Positions 22,001-30,108 are shown, counted from the first letter of the stretch. The stretch is DNA of 64,000 bases from Liolophura sinensis (GCF_032854445.1 NC_088305.1:17657717-17721716), one strand, 5' to 3'. Numbers and translations: made by a program. The notes: generated from the sequence alone by a model not told the origin.

Positions 22001-23280
22001 TTTCAAGGATAATATCATGCTCGAAACATCAACAACGTGGTAAAATGCCATAGAAATGGTTGCATTGATAAGCTCTTAATCTTAAGAAATCCACATTTCA
22101 TCCTCAAACCCCCAGTAACATGAAAAAACGAGTTCAAGGAATGGCGCCACCGTATTAATACACCTCTACATATTATTCCCAACATATTTTCCTATCTCTC
22201 TCACCTCATATCAAACGTGACAGAGAAATCCGTCATAATATATAGGAGTCCACAAACCAGACAAGCCAGCAAAATGTTAAGGCATGTATTCACAAACCAA
22301 CCTTAAATGGTCGTAGCTGAAAAAAGTACATGTATCTCAAATTCTGCAAACGAATGCGCATGTACTACATTTGTGATGTTTTAGTAAAATCTTCGGCCTT
22401 GAAACAGACATTCGTATGCCAGTCGTCAAACAAAATGAACGTTCAGGTCAACATCAGCCTTGAACCAGGCATTCGTATACCAGACGTCAACCAAAATGAA
22501 CGTTTTGGTCAATGATCGTAAGGCCAATCCCCAAAACAACTTTCAACACAAACCACTAAAAACTAAGAAAGTATTATTAAAGTACGAAATTAGGATGGAA
22601 ACATGCAAAGGGAATATGTCAACGTTTTTAATGATGTTGGAAAGGCGCAAGATATATTTTAGGCGAATTAGTGAAATCAATATTTAAATCGTGTACCGTA
22701 CTGGTATATAAGTTGTCAATCATAAAATATGTGTATAAGTTGCCCCTTGATTGCAGCTATTAATTTCTCCACCATGGTGACCTAAGTCAACACGACAAAT
22801 ATACAGCCTGCATACCTGCGTTCAGGAAAAGTAGACGCATTTATGGAGCAGAGTGCTAGAGATGCTGGATGCTCTGTCCATATCTACTTATTGTGGAATT
22901 TACATTGCAAATTATAACGTAAAAACAAGGATAGGCTGTTGGACTGAATAATCTTGACACACCAAGTTTTGCAGCAATAACTTGTGACATTGACTGAAAT
23001 CGTCACGGATCTCGTGACAGGAAACCGTTCTGATCCTTGAAAAAATGTAAGTGCAGATAAGCTGGAAGTACCTGCTTGAGAGTACGTAGTTTCTTGCATT
23101 TCAATACGGATTTACATGTAAGTTTTCAAGGGCTTTAACACAATTTACTTACCCAGTAGATTCAATACAAGCGGCGATACAGATTCAACCAATTTGTAAT
23201 GGACCTTAACTTGGGTCGAATACTCTTCGGATCCTTCCTTCTTGAAAGGGGTGAAATGTTTGACGAAAGAGCTCAATGTC
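3777..23280 (-). CDS. SABATH-family carboxyl methyltransferase gene (8 exons found, start exon missing, one in-frame stop)
   Basis: The family transfers a methyl group from S-adenosylmethionine to a carboxyl group of a small acid and is best known from plants (salicylate, jasmonate and gibberellin methyltransferases). The substrate here cannot be read. The exons join 23153-23280, 20489-20584, 16853-16951, 15903-16050, 15413-15540, 13508-13635, 11042-11225 and 3777-4015; every junction is GT-AG and every phase matches. The joined frame has 383 codons including the stop and the internal TGA, close to the usual 350-390 residues. Visible motifs are the glycine-rich SAM motif AIGDYGSADGGTSYGLF, the post-motif LVYLDQPINNFKPIF (family form DLPxNDFxxLF), a FYSQCLP..SLDF..HWLS block (family form SFYxRLFPxxSLHFxxSxxxxxWLS), DWETFLLQRAKEL, and a C-terminal block ending in VIRK. 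No start codon lies in frame in the first exon found, so a short 5' exon must lie upstream. A TGA in the third exon found breaks the frame. Confidence 0.85.
4190..4780 (+). pseudogene. Decayed protein-coding relic with a GCDTT-type motif
   Basis: Read on the plus strand with frameshifts and stops, it gives VVLHALSRCDTTTEFERSGK then KELIETLLKHASFKEVFSLI, followed by LELEKFARLVYI. The pattern HAL(S/T)GCDTTS.F.GKGK...(W/L).........F and later (L/I)E.FV..(L/M)Y is familiar from multicopy, probably transposon-borne proteins of corals, molluscs and fishes. Here the first Gly is Arg and several stops interrupt the frame. The 145-codon minus-strand open frame over the same bases looks like a shadow. 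Assignment rests on motif memory only. Confidence 0.45.
4956..5385 (+). repeat. Dispersed ~400-bp repeat family C, copy 1
   Basis: It begins near gacattcgtaaaccagccgt and includes aattcccaaaacgacgttta, then gaagcagtcagcagttttca, caacgtggcgatctaattca and gagcatagtgccagagattc. The same blocks in the same order occur at 10.62-10.91, 22.4-22.89 and, inverted, 23.83-24.47 kb. Confidence 0.75.
5386..6195. other. Unassigned intron sequence with a G-rich tract
   Basis: The only distinctive feature is a run of G with few interruptions at about 5,620-5,670. Open frames are short and unsupported. Confidence 0.4.
6210..6442 (+). pseudogene. LINE ORF1 (gag-like) C-terminal remnant
   Basis: An open stretch rich in Pro, Ser, Lys and Glu, including MDTSPAPGKSSSRSPQKVRP, ends at TAA just before the endonuclease frame opens. 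Position and composition suggest the tail of the nucleic-acid-binding ORF1. No zinc knuckle is visible in this remnant. Confidence 0.45.
6443..7240 (+). pseudogene. LINE endonuclease domain, broken
   Basis: The frame starts with ATGTCTACATATGAC and reads YDKIIQWNCRGLEVNF. It is interrupted near 6,560-6,860 and resumes as MGNFNSHNPLWGSNN through SAIDLTITDLSLLPDF to CGSDHFPLI. These are the DFN.H...WG, (S).IDL.(I/L) and SDH.P(I/L) signatures of EEP endonucleases. In the first motif the usual Asp is Asn (GNFNSH). Confidence 0.75.
7445..8935 (+). pseudogene. LINE reverse transcriptase domain, broken
   Basis: Fragments in different frames include VPKPGKD (7,858), QYGFR.GRSPDK (8,006), YVDDSLICY (8,353), and a thumb-like region with YRSPVRSKLDYGSIIYGSAR, then LDPIHHQGLRLSLGAFRTSP (8,720-8,860). 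These match LINE RT blocks, with YVDD as the catalytic box. Several frameshifts and stops rule out function. Confidence 0.8.
9143..9800 (+). pseudogene. LINE RNase H domain, broken
   Basis: It opens with FIYADGSKYGDRVASAAVLE, the first catalytic block of LINE-type RNase H (TDGSK...G.G.A). The middle is disrupted by an 18-base near-repeat at about 9,345-9,398 (tactcttggtcagagctatg and variants). Later fragments diverge in frame. Confidence 0.65.
10373..10619. other. Intron sequence without recognised features
   Basis: AT-rich sequence between the LINE tail and repeat family C copy 2. Confidence 0.4.
10620..10915 (+). repeat. Dispersed repeat family C, copy 2
   Basis: It contains gacattcatataccagatgt, aattcccaaaacgacgtata, agtcaacagttttcattgat and gtttaactcaaacg at the end. 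It lacks the last ~150 bases of copy 1. Confidence 0.7.
11042..11225 (-). CDS. SABATH exon g (lid region)
   Basis: The acceptor is atcttcacag in phase 0 and the donor is GTACGT in phase 1. It encodes VEFERTEIPIHYRSREELEK, then PFKDPESSVLKSGLVLVSLE. This fits the family stretch with P.Y..S.EE......(I/V)...G.F.(I/L). The frame runs into a stop shortly after the donor if unspliced, which supports the junction. Confidence 0.75.
11285..11572 (-). mobile_element. SINE family A, full-length copy
   Basis: The reverse complement starts ggggcctctgtggctcagtt, with an A box (tggctcagttggttagcgcg) and a B-box-like gagttcaagtcc, and ends in gtaaaacaccaatcaag plus (ATAA)n. It sits about 60 bases upstream of exon g of the methyltransferase. 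Confidence 0.88.
11738..11925 (-). mobile_element. SINE family A, truncated copy
   Basis: It has the tail and body (acgccgtactcaagaatatt, cgacggcggccagcaatatg) to cagcatgagcagggcag, but no tRNA-like head. Confidence 0.85.
11926..12915. other. Intron sequence, nothing recognised
   Basis: AT-rich, with short frames only, and no known repeat or motif identified by eye. Confidence 0.4.
12917..13185 (-). mobile_element. SINE family A copy
   Basis: The tail is (ATAA)-type, followed by ttttacaccgcactcaagaa, cattatggtgggaggaaacc, and a head ending in a diverged gctaacccctcgaccgcgca. An open frame across it is an artefact of the element. Confidence 0.82.
13508..13635 (-). CDS. SABATH exon f (GGYLVV strand)
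   Basis: The acceptor is ctttctcag and the donor is GTAACC. It opens with GGYLVVTSLLC, matching the family's GGxMVLxxxGR strand, and ends with VWRSLFDDGAISK, matching the helix before the lid (LxDMVxEGxI). The loop between them is short. A large 33-bp minisatellite starts about 55 bases upstream, in the intron before this exon. Confidence 0.8.
13690..14875. repeat. 33-bp minisatellite, about 36 units
   Basis: The unit is close to catgtgcgatggcatttaaa followed by ctgaaacaccata. Early units are near-identical and later units carry indels. Because 33 is a multiple of three, both strands stay open and give cysteine-spaced peptides such as MAFKLKHHTCA. They are not credible proteins. The array lies in the intron before exon f. 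Confidence 0.9.
15155..15320 (-). repeat. MITE-like family D, diverged copy
   Basis: It shows cctcaacatttttgtatttg with aaagagcaac at one end and ggttggccagtttcagggtt inside. These match the family's cctcaacc.ttt end and its ggttggattggccgatttca core (see 57,040-57,245). Confidence 0.5.
15413..15540 (-). CDS. SABATH exon e (DWETFLLQRAKEL)
   Basis: It joins exon d in phase 2 and exon f in phase 1, with an acceptor in gtttcag and a donor GTAAGA. It encodes a variable loop, then AYNAFKVQAALDWETFLLQR and AKELKSG. The sequence DW..FL..RA.EL followed by GG is a conserved stretch of SABATH proteins. Confidence 0.85.
15648..15825 (-). mobile_element. SINE family A, partial copy
   Basis: It contains gattggtgttttacgtcggg, acgacggcggccagcatttt and ggccagcatgagctgggctt. 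The head is lost after the B box. Confidence 0.8.
15903..16050 (-). CDS. SABATH exon d (substrate-pocket region)
   Basis: The acceptor is ttcttgttgcag and the donor is GTAAGT. It is fully open and encodes LIEGTSGLTAKFPNVYVLSS, then GCSFYSQCLPKESLDFMVCF and MSAHWLSK. This lines up with the family segment SFYxRLFPxxSLHFxxSxxxxxWLS, which shapes the substrate pocket in plant members. Confidence 0.85.
16130..16556 (+). mobile_element. Second LINE fragment, 3' region
   Basis: It includes ccgagccttctctctggctt, then taataatatttgatcat-like blocks, comparable to 9,095-9,190 of the large LINE, and ends gagatggcggtcagccataa followed by tcattctttcattct. That is the same terminal pattern as 10,330-10,372. 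The middle is deleted. Confidence 0.6.
16750..16832 (-). mobile_element. Short SINE family B copy (head joined to tail)
   Basis: The plus strand reads gagtgagtgagtgcttgggg, tttaacgggatcgaactcgg and gacggatgctctagccatgg. The tRNA-like head is fused directly to the 3' tail with the body missing. Confidence 0.55.
16853..16951 (-). CDS. SABATH exon c (DQPxNxF motif; carries in-frame TGA)
   Basis: The acceptor is ctttgttcag and the donor is GTAAGG. The exon encodes LLRKKHGEDLPIQLVYLDQP then INNFKPIFL, the counterpart of the family's DLPGNDFNxLF segment. The next codon is TGA (16860-16862, minus strand), followed by GCA CAA G and the donor. Both splice phases fit only this frame, so the stop is a substitution and not a wrong frame. 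Confidence 0.8.
17229..17511. repeat. Three imperfect 34-bp palindromes
   Basis: At 17231-17264, 17393-17426 and 17475-17509 the same self-complementary unit occurs, with ends ctaa/ttag, arms tcgggg/ccccga and centre aaagtacttt. They could be ends and centre of a small inverted-repeat transposon. Confidence 0.6.
17512..20010. other. Intron sequence, no gene recognised
   Basis: AT-rich intron between exons c and b. The string taggccta recurs several times (for example at 18,436, 18,515, 18,660 and 18,823), and there is a poly-A run near 18,006. No coding exon was recognised. Confidence 0.4.
20015..20245 (+). mobile_element. SINE family B-type copy (alternate body)
   Basis: It contains tgtctctggcatgatacttc, cactgtcacaagaagacaca and the tail catatgactgaaaaattgtt then aagttcgatgttaaacccca. 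The tail matches the 24.03-24.38 kb SINE but the body differs. Confidence 0.6.
20489..20584 (-). CDS. SABATH exon b (SAM-binding motif I)
   Basis: The acceptor is ...ttcttcgacaag behind an A/T-rich tract, and the donor is GTGAGT. It joins exon a in phase 1 and encodes TEPFQERTFAIGDYGSADGG followed by TSYGLFQKAI. The glycine-rich stretch matches the family's IADLGCSSGxN SAM-binding loop. An 83-bp tandem triplication begins about 40 bases upstream of the acceptor. Confidence 0.85.
20623..20880. repeat. 83-bp tandem triplication
   Basis: The units start at 20623, 20706 and 20789 with gccgcctgaactg or gccac(t/g)tgaactg. Each includes aattgccttgtcctgcaaga and ttgaatgcaataacatat. The block lies about 40 bases upstream of the exon b acceptor. 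Confidence 0.85.
20900..22390. other. Intron sequence with a diverged segmental duplication
   Basis: Two diverged versions of one ~220-base segment occur, at about 21,110-21,345 and 21,490-21,740. Each has a ttattatacaaa block and tcttctyggac, then a tacagaaactgtca-like string. No exon was recognised. Confidence 0.45.
22395..22885 (+). repeat. Dispersed repeat family C, copy 3 with internal duplication
   Basis: The first ~60 bases are duplicated (cattcgtatgccagtcgtca and cattcgtataccagacgtca). The rest matches copy 1 through to gctctgtccatatctactta. Confidence 0.75.
23153..23280 (-). CDS. SABATH exon a (N-terminal region)
   Basis: The acceptor is ...ttagcttagcag and the donor is GTAAGT. The exon starts with one base completing a codon and ends in phase 1. 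It encodes SSFVKHFTPF..., then YSTQVKVHYKLVESVSPLVL, the N-terminal region before the SAM motif. The reading frame has a stop just upstream and no ATG, so translation must start in an earlier exon ending in phase 2. Confidence 0.75.
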
Positions 23281-23452
23281 CTGCTAAGCTAAAGACGGAA
23301 TGATAGTACCGACCTTTTATGACCTTGATATAGTTTGCCGTCCTAACCAATATATGCATGTGCACGCCTGACGCATGCCAATCTATTCATTAAACCATGG
23401 TAACACATAAGGAGAGCAAATTAAATATAGACGGCATGACGTGCTTTGTACG

Positions 23453-23578
23453 AGCGAAGTTATCACTGCATATATTTATACCCAATTCTGCTAAAGTCAT
23501 GGTGCTAGAGGGCCAGCGAAGTTATCACTGCATATTTTCATAACTAACTCTGCTGAAGTCATGGTGCTAGAGGGCGTA
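23453..23578. repeat. 63-bp tandem duplication
   Basis: Two adjacent units share gcgaagttatcactgcatat and gtcatggtgctagagggc. This lies upstream of the first methyltransferase exon found and contains no start exon. Confidence 0.7.
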
Positions 23579-23825
23579 TAATTTGCTATTATGTACGCAT
23601 TTTCATCAACAGTCAGAATAAATAAACTTGGACAGAAATATACGGCTGGGTCCTGTATATGCCGTGTACATATCTCGCCTTGTAGCATTTGTTGGATCCT
23701 GTGTGTTATGTAACGATTTAAAACAACGTCCCAAGTTATTACTGCAAAAACTTGTGTCAAGGTTATTCCATCAAACGCCTTCACTCTAAATATCTCAAGT
23801 TTTACGATGAGTACAATTCTCTTCT

Positions 23826-24475
23826 AAGAAAATATGGATAGAGCGTCCAGAATCTCTGATACTCTTCTTTATGAGTACTTCTTATTCCGCTTAACGCGGG
23901 CCTAGGGGCTGTATAATTTGTTGAATTAGATCGCCACGTTGGATACATGAACAGTTGCAATCAAAGCGCATCTGACATACACATTTTATTATCGAAAACT
24001 TATAATCTAGAATGGTGCACGATTTGAGTGAGTGCTTTGGGTTTAACGTCGTACTCAACAATTTTTCAGTCATATGACGACGAAGGAATCCTTAGGCTGC
24101 ATATACGTGTAATGTGCCTCCTTTAGCAGGACGGATTTCCACCGCTCTTTTATCTAGTGCTGCTTCACTGAGACGACCGAAGGCAAGTAAGCCGCCCCGC
24201 CCGAGCCATTATACTAATACTGGTCAACCAGTCGTTGCACTATCCCCTTCATGCTGAACGCCAAGCGAGGAAGTTACAACTTCCTCCTTTAAAGTCTTAG
24301 GTGTGACTCGATCAAGGATTGATCCTGGATCTACCGGTCCCGAAGCGGACGCTCTACCAACTGTGCTATCCGGGCCGGTTGCACGATTTGAATACTGGTT
24401 TACTCAGTTGCCTAAGAACATACCTTGCGTCTTTCCAACATCACTGAAAACTGTTGACTGCTTCTCTTTAAAAGA
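23826..24475 (-). repeat. Dispersed repeat family C, copy 4, split by a SINE
   Basis: The reverse complement has the family blocks before and after the insertion at 24028-24379: tggagcgt-type start lost, cagcccctaggcccgcgtta, ccaacgtggcgatctaattc reversed, and gatgttggaaagacgcaagg. Removing the SINE and one duplicate restores continuity with copies 1-3. Confidence 0.8.
24028..24379 (-). mobile_element. SINE family B, full length, with 12-bp target duplication
   Basis: It is flanked by identical tgcacgatttga at 24016-24027 and 24380-24391. Read on the minus strand it starts ccggcccggatagcacagtt, then ggtagagcgtccgcttcggg, a tRNA-like A-box region. A body follows, then the tail gttgagtacgacgttaaacc plus caaagcactcac. 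It is a clear retroposed insertion. Confidence 0.92.
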
Positions 24476-25329
24476 TTCCGAGTTAGGGTTATATAGGGAC
24501 AGAGAATTCCTCTTGCTCATACTGTACGAGTGCATTTGCAGTGTTACGCCATAATCATACGACTGAATACTTGGCCAAAATGCTGAGAAAGAATTCAGAA
24601 TCTCCGTTGACGTGACATACGCATGGTCCAACACTAGCACACTTAACTCAATTTGGGAAATCGAAACATCAAGTCCGACATTCGTGTATCATGACCTTTC
24701 GCTGTACCTGGCGATAGTTTTCTCAGGAAAACCCGATATTCTATACATAAGCCCAAAACCAGGTTTTGTTGAGGTTCACTCTTTCTATATGCTGTACACA
24801 TTGTTCCGTTGTCTTACATCCTGTAATTTCTGGTTATTATCAGCCCTACTTCTCTGAATATCATCCAATGTTGTTCATTTTTCTATACCTTCCCATGTCA
24901 TGTTTAACCGCGCAAGCGAAAATGCCCAGATACCAACGGTCTTTAATACCACATTCGGATTCCTTCCACCACGGGCTATCCTAGCAATGTGGCACAGATT
25001 ATTGGCACGTATTCATTCGGAGCACATACAGGACTTCACGGCTCTGGTACGCGGTACGTTGTTCTTGTCATTTTTATTTTTACAGTTTTCTTGCGGGTTC
25101 AGTCTAAAAATTTTTAGAAGCCCGTCTTGCGATTCCCTCACCAATATGATGGTGAATGAATAATTGAATTTGTGATATCCTTGGTAAATACATTAAGAAA
25201 ATTCGATTACAATGACGAAAATGGATTTTTTCCCAAAAATTTTCGGTATCACCTCTGTCAGACGTAATCCCACGCAGAAATAGGCTCAATATACTGGTCT
25301 CTTCGTCCAAATGTTAGCACATGCTTGCT
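24476..25329. other. Intergenic sequence, nothing recognised
   Basis: Several short open frames on both strands lack motifs. The methyltransferase start exon could lie here but no candidate ending in phase 2 was convincing. Confidence 0.35.
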
Positions 25330-25331
25330 TT

Positions 25332-25556
25332 ATTCGTTTATTTATTTGATTGGTGTTTTACGCCGTACTCAAGAATATTTCACTTAAACAACGGCGGTCA
25401 GCATTATGAAAACTCGGGGGAAACCTACGACCATCCGCAGGATTCTGAAAAACGCAGAAGAATCCAGCCTGAGCTGGACATGAACTCCTAGTGACCGCAT
25501 CGGTGAGAGGTTCCTGGGTCACTGCGCCGCATTGGAGTGCTAACCACTTCGGCCTT
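25332..25556 (-). mobile_element. SINE family A copy
   Basis: It has tatttatttgattggtgttt, caagaatatttcacttaaac, a short internal deletion after cattatg, then the diverged head. The order matches other minus-strand copies. Confidence 0.85.
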
Positions 25557-26006
25557 CACCAATTTAAAGCGAATAAACCCATCTCAAGGTGAAATGAACA
25601 AAACTACTTGTGATTGTCAACCCAAACTTTATCAAAACAAACCAATCCAAGCATTTTTGTACATATTTATATCATTATTATTTTCCCCATTATGAGTTCA
25701 TCTCCTGATAATCATTTGCTCAAACCAAACAGGTTGTCATTGCAACAGGTCAAGGGAAGTATGTTTGTTCTCTTGCCAGCAAAACACATGTTTTTTGTTT
25801 TTCTTCACAAAGTGCAAATAAAAGCAAATATCATTAAAAGATTAACAATCTTATCAGGCTGTCATTGTGGCAACAACAAATAGTCAAAATGTTCACATTT
25901 CACACATGCGTACACGACAATGACATTTTCAAACCATTCATTCTAGAGAGCAGAAACCAATTCAACAAAGCAAGTTTTCCACTGCACTCAAATTTTAAAT
26001 CCCAGA

Positions 26007-26011
<5 letters not shown>

Positions 26012-26097
<86 letters not shown>
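26012..26097. repeat. (TA)n microsatellite
   Basis: About 43 uninterrupted AT dinucleotides, flanked by tgtgtgta on the left and cacacaca on the right. The Ile-Tyr frames across it are artefacts. Confidence 0.98.
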
Positions 26098-26105
<8 letters not shown>

Positions 26106-26579
26106 ACACTTAATGACGTACCGCATGGTGAATAAAACCAGAGCAGCGACTATACTGCAATAGCCGGCAAATGGTCACACGTCTTTAATAATTAAGACAA
26201 TAATATAAAAACAATGCAATGAGACCAAACCTTGGGGATGCTTAGTTCAGTAGCACAACAACACAATACTCACTGTATGTCCCCAACAATTACAATTTTC
26301 ATAAATTCATATTTTGTATTTGGTCTAATTTTTTTTAACAGTTTACCCAGTTTGCCTGATAGTGATTTCTAGGGGAAGGTAGGATGACATGCTGTTGCAC
26401 AACCTTCATTAGACTCTAAAAATGGATTTTTTCAGGCGATTTTTTAGAGTAAATACAGCGCATATGATGATAATACATAATGAAGTGTTCGCATAAAATT
26501 TAAACTCCAACGGCCCAAAAGCTTTAAGTATATAAATCACCTTTCAAAGTTTGACTGCACAAGACAAAACTTGCTTCGA

Positions 26580-26895
26580 GGAATCGGTCCGACATTCTAA
26601 CAGGTATAAGCATCTGTATGTACTTATTTGTATATAGTCAGGAAAACTACACAAAACTCACTATTACAGGTGGTAAAAAATGTACGTATAAAGATAAACT
26701 CTACGCTCATCAAATTATGATTCTTCTAATGACTATTCCGATCGGTCCGACATTCTAACAGGTATAAGCATCTGTATGCACTTACTTGTATATTGTCAGG
26801 AAAACTACACAAAAATCACTATTACAAGTGGTATAAAAGGTATATAAAAAGATACACTCTACGCTCGTCGAATTATGATTCTTCTAATGACTTTT
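26580..26895. repeat. ~157-bp tandem duplication
   Basis: The units start at about 26,582 and 26,739 (tcggtccgacattctaacag) and share taagcatctgtatg and attatgattcttctaatgac. The two copies are about 90% alike by eye. Confidence 0.85.
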
Positions 26896-26993
26896 CTGAT
26901 AATGTAAACAGCTCATGGGGAGTGCAGAATTCATGTATGCGAAATCCATGTACATACTGCGAGTACATTGCAGGCCTACCTGCCAACCACGTT

Positions 26994-27256
26994 TACTTAT
27001 TTATTTATTTGATTGATGCTTTACGCCGTACTCAAGAATTTTTCACTTATACGGCCAGCATTATGGTGGGTGCAAACCAAGCACAGCCCGGGGGAAACCC
27101 ACGACCATCCGCAGGTTGATGGGAGACCTTCCCACGTACGGCCGGAGAGGAAGCCAGCATGTGCTGGACTTGAACTCATAGCGACCGCATTGGTGAGAGA
27201 CTCATGGGTCATTACGCTACGCTAGCGTGCTAACCAACGGAGCCACGGAGGCCCCT
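26994..27256 (-). mobile_element. SINE family A, full length, with 11-bp target duplication
   Basis: It is flanked by ccaaccacgtt at 26983-26993 and 27257-27267. The minus strand begins ggggcctccgtggctccgtt and ends in the (ATAA)n tail. The exact duplication shows retroposition and fixes the element's length at 263 bases. Confidence 0.95.
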
Positions 27257-27269
27257 CCAACCACGTTCA

Positions 27270-28515
27270 AGTGTTATCTTCGCATTCCGCTGGGCCAATT
27301 TGTAGCAGAAGGCCAACGTACTAAAACCTCTATTCACTGAGAGTACAAGCATACTGCAGCCATCTCTATAGATATAGTGCCAAGTAAACAGGAACACTAT
27401 ATCAGTGTGCCACAATCGTTTCTAAGAGCAAACCACTGGCACGCCAAGTATTACGTTTCCAGACACTCGGATTTACCTCAAGAGCGAGAAAACAACTTTG
27501 TGGGCAAAATTAACGAAATCAAAAGATTCGAGACAGATCTCTCCGCAACACAATTCACAAGCTTTACCAGCTCCTCTGTTTTGTAGTAAGAATTAAGGAG
27601 GGGAGGGATCTACTTACAACTTACGTTAGTTGATTGGTGTTAGGTGTTTCTGTCCTGTGCTAGAGAAGAGTGAATGTCAACTGACAGAATACAACCTGTG
27701 ATCTCTGTTATCATTTCTTCAAAAAAAAGAAGTTTAAGCAAGGAGTTATTAAGCTTGATAACAAGTATACTGAAAGTCGTTAAATATGGAAAACTAGTGC
27801 TGGGGTACTGCTGGGTTTCGAATATAATTTGGACGCCAGGTCACAAAATTTACAAATACCTGGCAATATTTTGGAGCAGATATCGCACAGTCACATGACA
27901 GATAATATGGCTGAAGACTGGTGGAAAAAAAAACAAAAAAAAACTTGGAGTTATTTGTAGATGTTAGAAAATGGTACAGACAAGACTACTGACCGACTAC
28001 AGCGTGTATACAGCGAGTTCTGGAAAGGTCTAAACTCAGCTTGTCTTTGTCAGAGTAAAGTGTTACTTTGCCGTCTTGGTCTTTTTTTTATTACGCAATG
28101 TAGGTACATCCCTTTACTGGTGTATGCAAGATTTCCACCGATTTTCTTTATTGTTGTCTAAAATAGTGCTGATTGTCGATTGCATTATTGAGTGCACCAA
28201 CACAAAATGAATCTACGCTATGAATATGCAAATAATGTGCGAACTCCCTGCTACAATTGGGCAGGGAACTTTAATCTATTGTCACTTAGAAAACGTGTAG
28301 GCCCTGTAAAAAAAAAAATCGAACACTCACCCCTGCTTCTCAATAAAAATCGGAATTTCGTGATAAATACATGCATTGATCCACACCTTTACTGTTTGAT
28401 GCAAAACAAGCCCATACTTAGGATTAAAGTTAAAACAAATTTGAGCTGAATTATCACCCAGTATTCCACCAGCTAATCATATTATTTGGGGCTATTATAT
28501 CAATGTAAACCAACG
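27270..28515. other. Intergenic sequence, nothing recognised
   Basis: Short open frames at 27377-27586 and 27961-28161 (+) have no recognised motif and no splice context. Confidence 0.4.
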
Positions 28516-28519
28516 AGAA

Positions 28520-28680
28520 ATTATTTATTTGATTGGTGTTTTACGCCGTACTCAAAAATATTTCACTTATACGACGGCAGACACCATTATGGTGGGAGGA
28601 AATCGGGCAGAGCCCCGGGGAACCCCCGACCATCCGCAGGTTGCTGGCATACATTTCCATGTATAGCTGGAGAGGAATAC
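28520..28680 (-). mobile_element. SINE family A, truncated copy
   Basis: The tail and first half (acgccgtactcaaaaatatt, cattatggtgggaggaaatc) run to about tagctggagaggaa. The head is missing. Confidence 0.85.
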
Positions 28681-30000
28681 GCGAAATCTGATGTCATTAA
28701 GAGTATGACAACTGCACAAAAACTCCATTCCATGAAACTTTAGGTGTTTTACGGTAGACTGGTTTCAAAACTACACACCAAATACATTGCCTTTTTAACT
28801 GGCTGGGTTGACTAAAAGAGATATCAATCACAGTTGTCAACAATACGGCACAAGAAACATGAAGACACAGAATGATAAAATTACAGCAAGGCAAGTTTAC
28901 AGCTTGCGTTCCATCACTTTTAAATCAAACTCGTTCAAAAACAAATCAAACAGCAAGGCTATTCTCAACCGTAGGACTGATAACATTTAGATTAGCTTTC
29001 GATAATAACTTAACTAGATACATATATATGGGTAATTTGTGACAAGCATGCCTGTTTAGCAAGTAAATGTAGACCACTAAATTAAAACATTTATCTTCCC
29101 ATCACTTAAACTCTGGAGTTCCAACCCATATTTACGCCCATGGTATCATCAACACCCAAGACAACTACAATAGTCTTTGTGTATTTCTGGTAAACAGGAA
29201 TCAGTTTCACGCAGTGTTTGCCCAGTTTCAACCCTTTAGGGGGTTTAGTTCACACTATCTGATGCAGATGGCCCTGTTTTGGATCTTAAATCTATCTTTA
29301 CCATCTTCCATTAAATGAAGAAACACACGCGATATTAGCTCCAGCTATTTTGTGTTGCGAAAAGCATTCTCAGAACTCTACTACACTCAAGACATTGATA
29401 TGTTATTTTTAACAGAAAGTCTTTTGTTTGAGTGATGCTAGGATGTATTCGGTTATTACATTCTGTTAGTCTAATAAAATCTTTATGCTGAATTATTAGA
29501 AAATGTGTGTTGTGTTTAACAGAACAATGTGCTTAAATATTAGAACACACTCTAGCATCACCCAGACAACAGACTTTGCTAAAATTAACAGAATAATTTT
29601 TAGAGCATAGTCCTTGGTTATTATGTAAAAGAATGTGTAAGGGTTTCTCGCAAAGAGGCGTGTTTATTTAGGGTCTGTTGGCACTCAACAGAAGTTGTTG
29701 TCAGTGTTGTAAAGGCGACAGAAACTCTCAAGGCTTACATACGGAAATTTTATTTAAAAACTCTGGGTGAATTAATAAAGGGTTGGTGTAAACAAGACAG
29801 AAAAGACCCATGATACTTCATCTTTAAACACAAAGGTTTCGTGGAATTTTTAAAAATGATATCTGTATGTATGTATACGTGTATATACAAGAAAACAATA
29901 CACACACGCAAAATATAGCCAACAGTATAACGTGTACTTGTACATGCAAGCCATTTATATACAGGTACAGCTGCACTATGGGTATGGTTAGTGTATTAAG
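28681..30000. other. Intergenic sequence, possible distal 3' flank of ceramide synthase
   Basis: No exon or repeat family was recognised. The 3' untranslated end of the ceramide synthase transcript could not be placed. Confidence 0.35.
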
Positions 30001-30003
30001 CTA

Positions 30004-30108
30004 ACATGACACATACATGAATATGTGTCACGACTCATACATGAATATGTGTCATGACTCATTCATGAATATGTGTCGTGACTCATTCATGAATATGTGT
30101 CGTGACTA
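30004..30108. repeat. 24-bp tandem repeat, four units
   Basis: The unit is close to catgaatatgtgtcgtgact plus catt. The phase-kept frame gives a short MNMCHDSF repeat. Confidence 0.9.

Noticed and set aside
22884-23099. 71-codon minus-strand frame next to exon a as a further methyltransferase exon
   Set aside because: It shows no family motif, and exons a and b already join in phase without it.
24300-24379. A true tRNA gene on the minus strand
   Set aside because: The A-box-like region is the head of a SINE with target duplications. A paired acceptor stem and anticodon arm are not evident.
25865-26113. Ile-Tyr repeat peptides
   Set aside because: They are translations of the (TA)n microsatellite.
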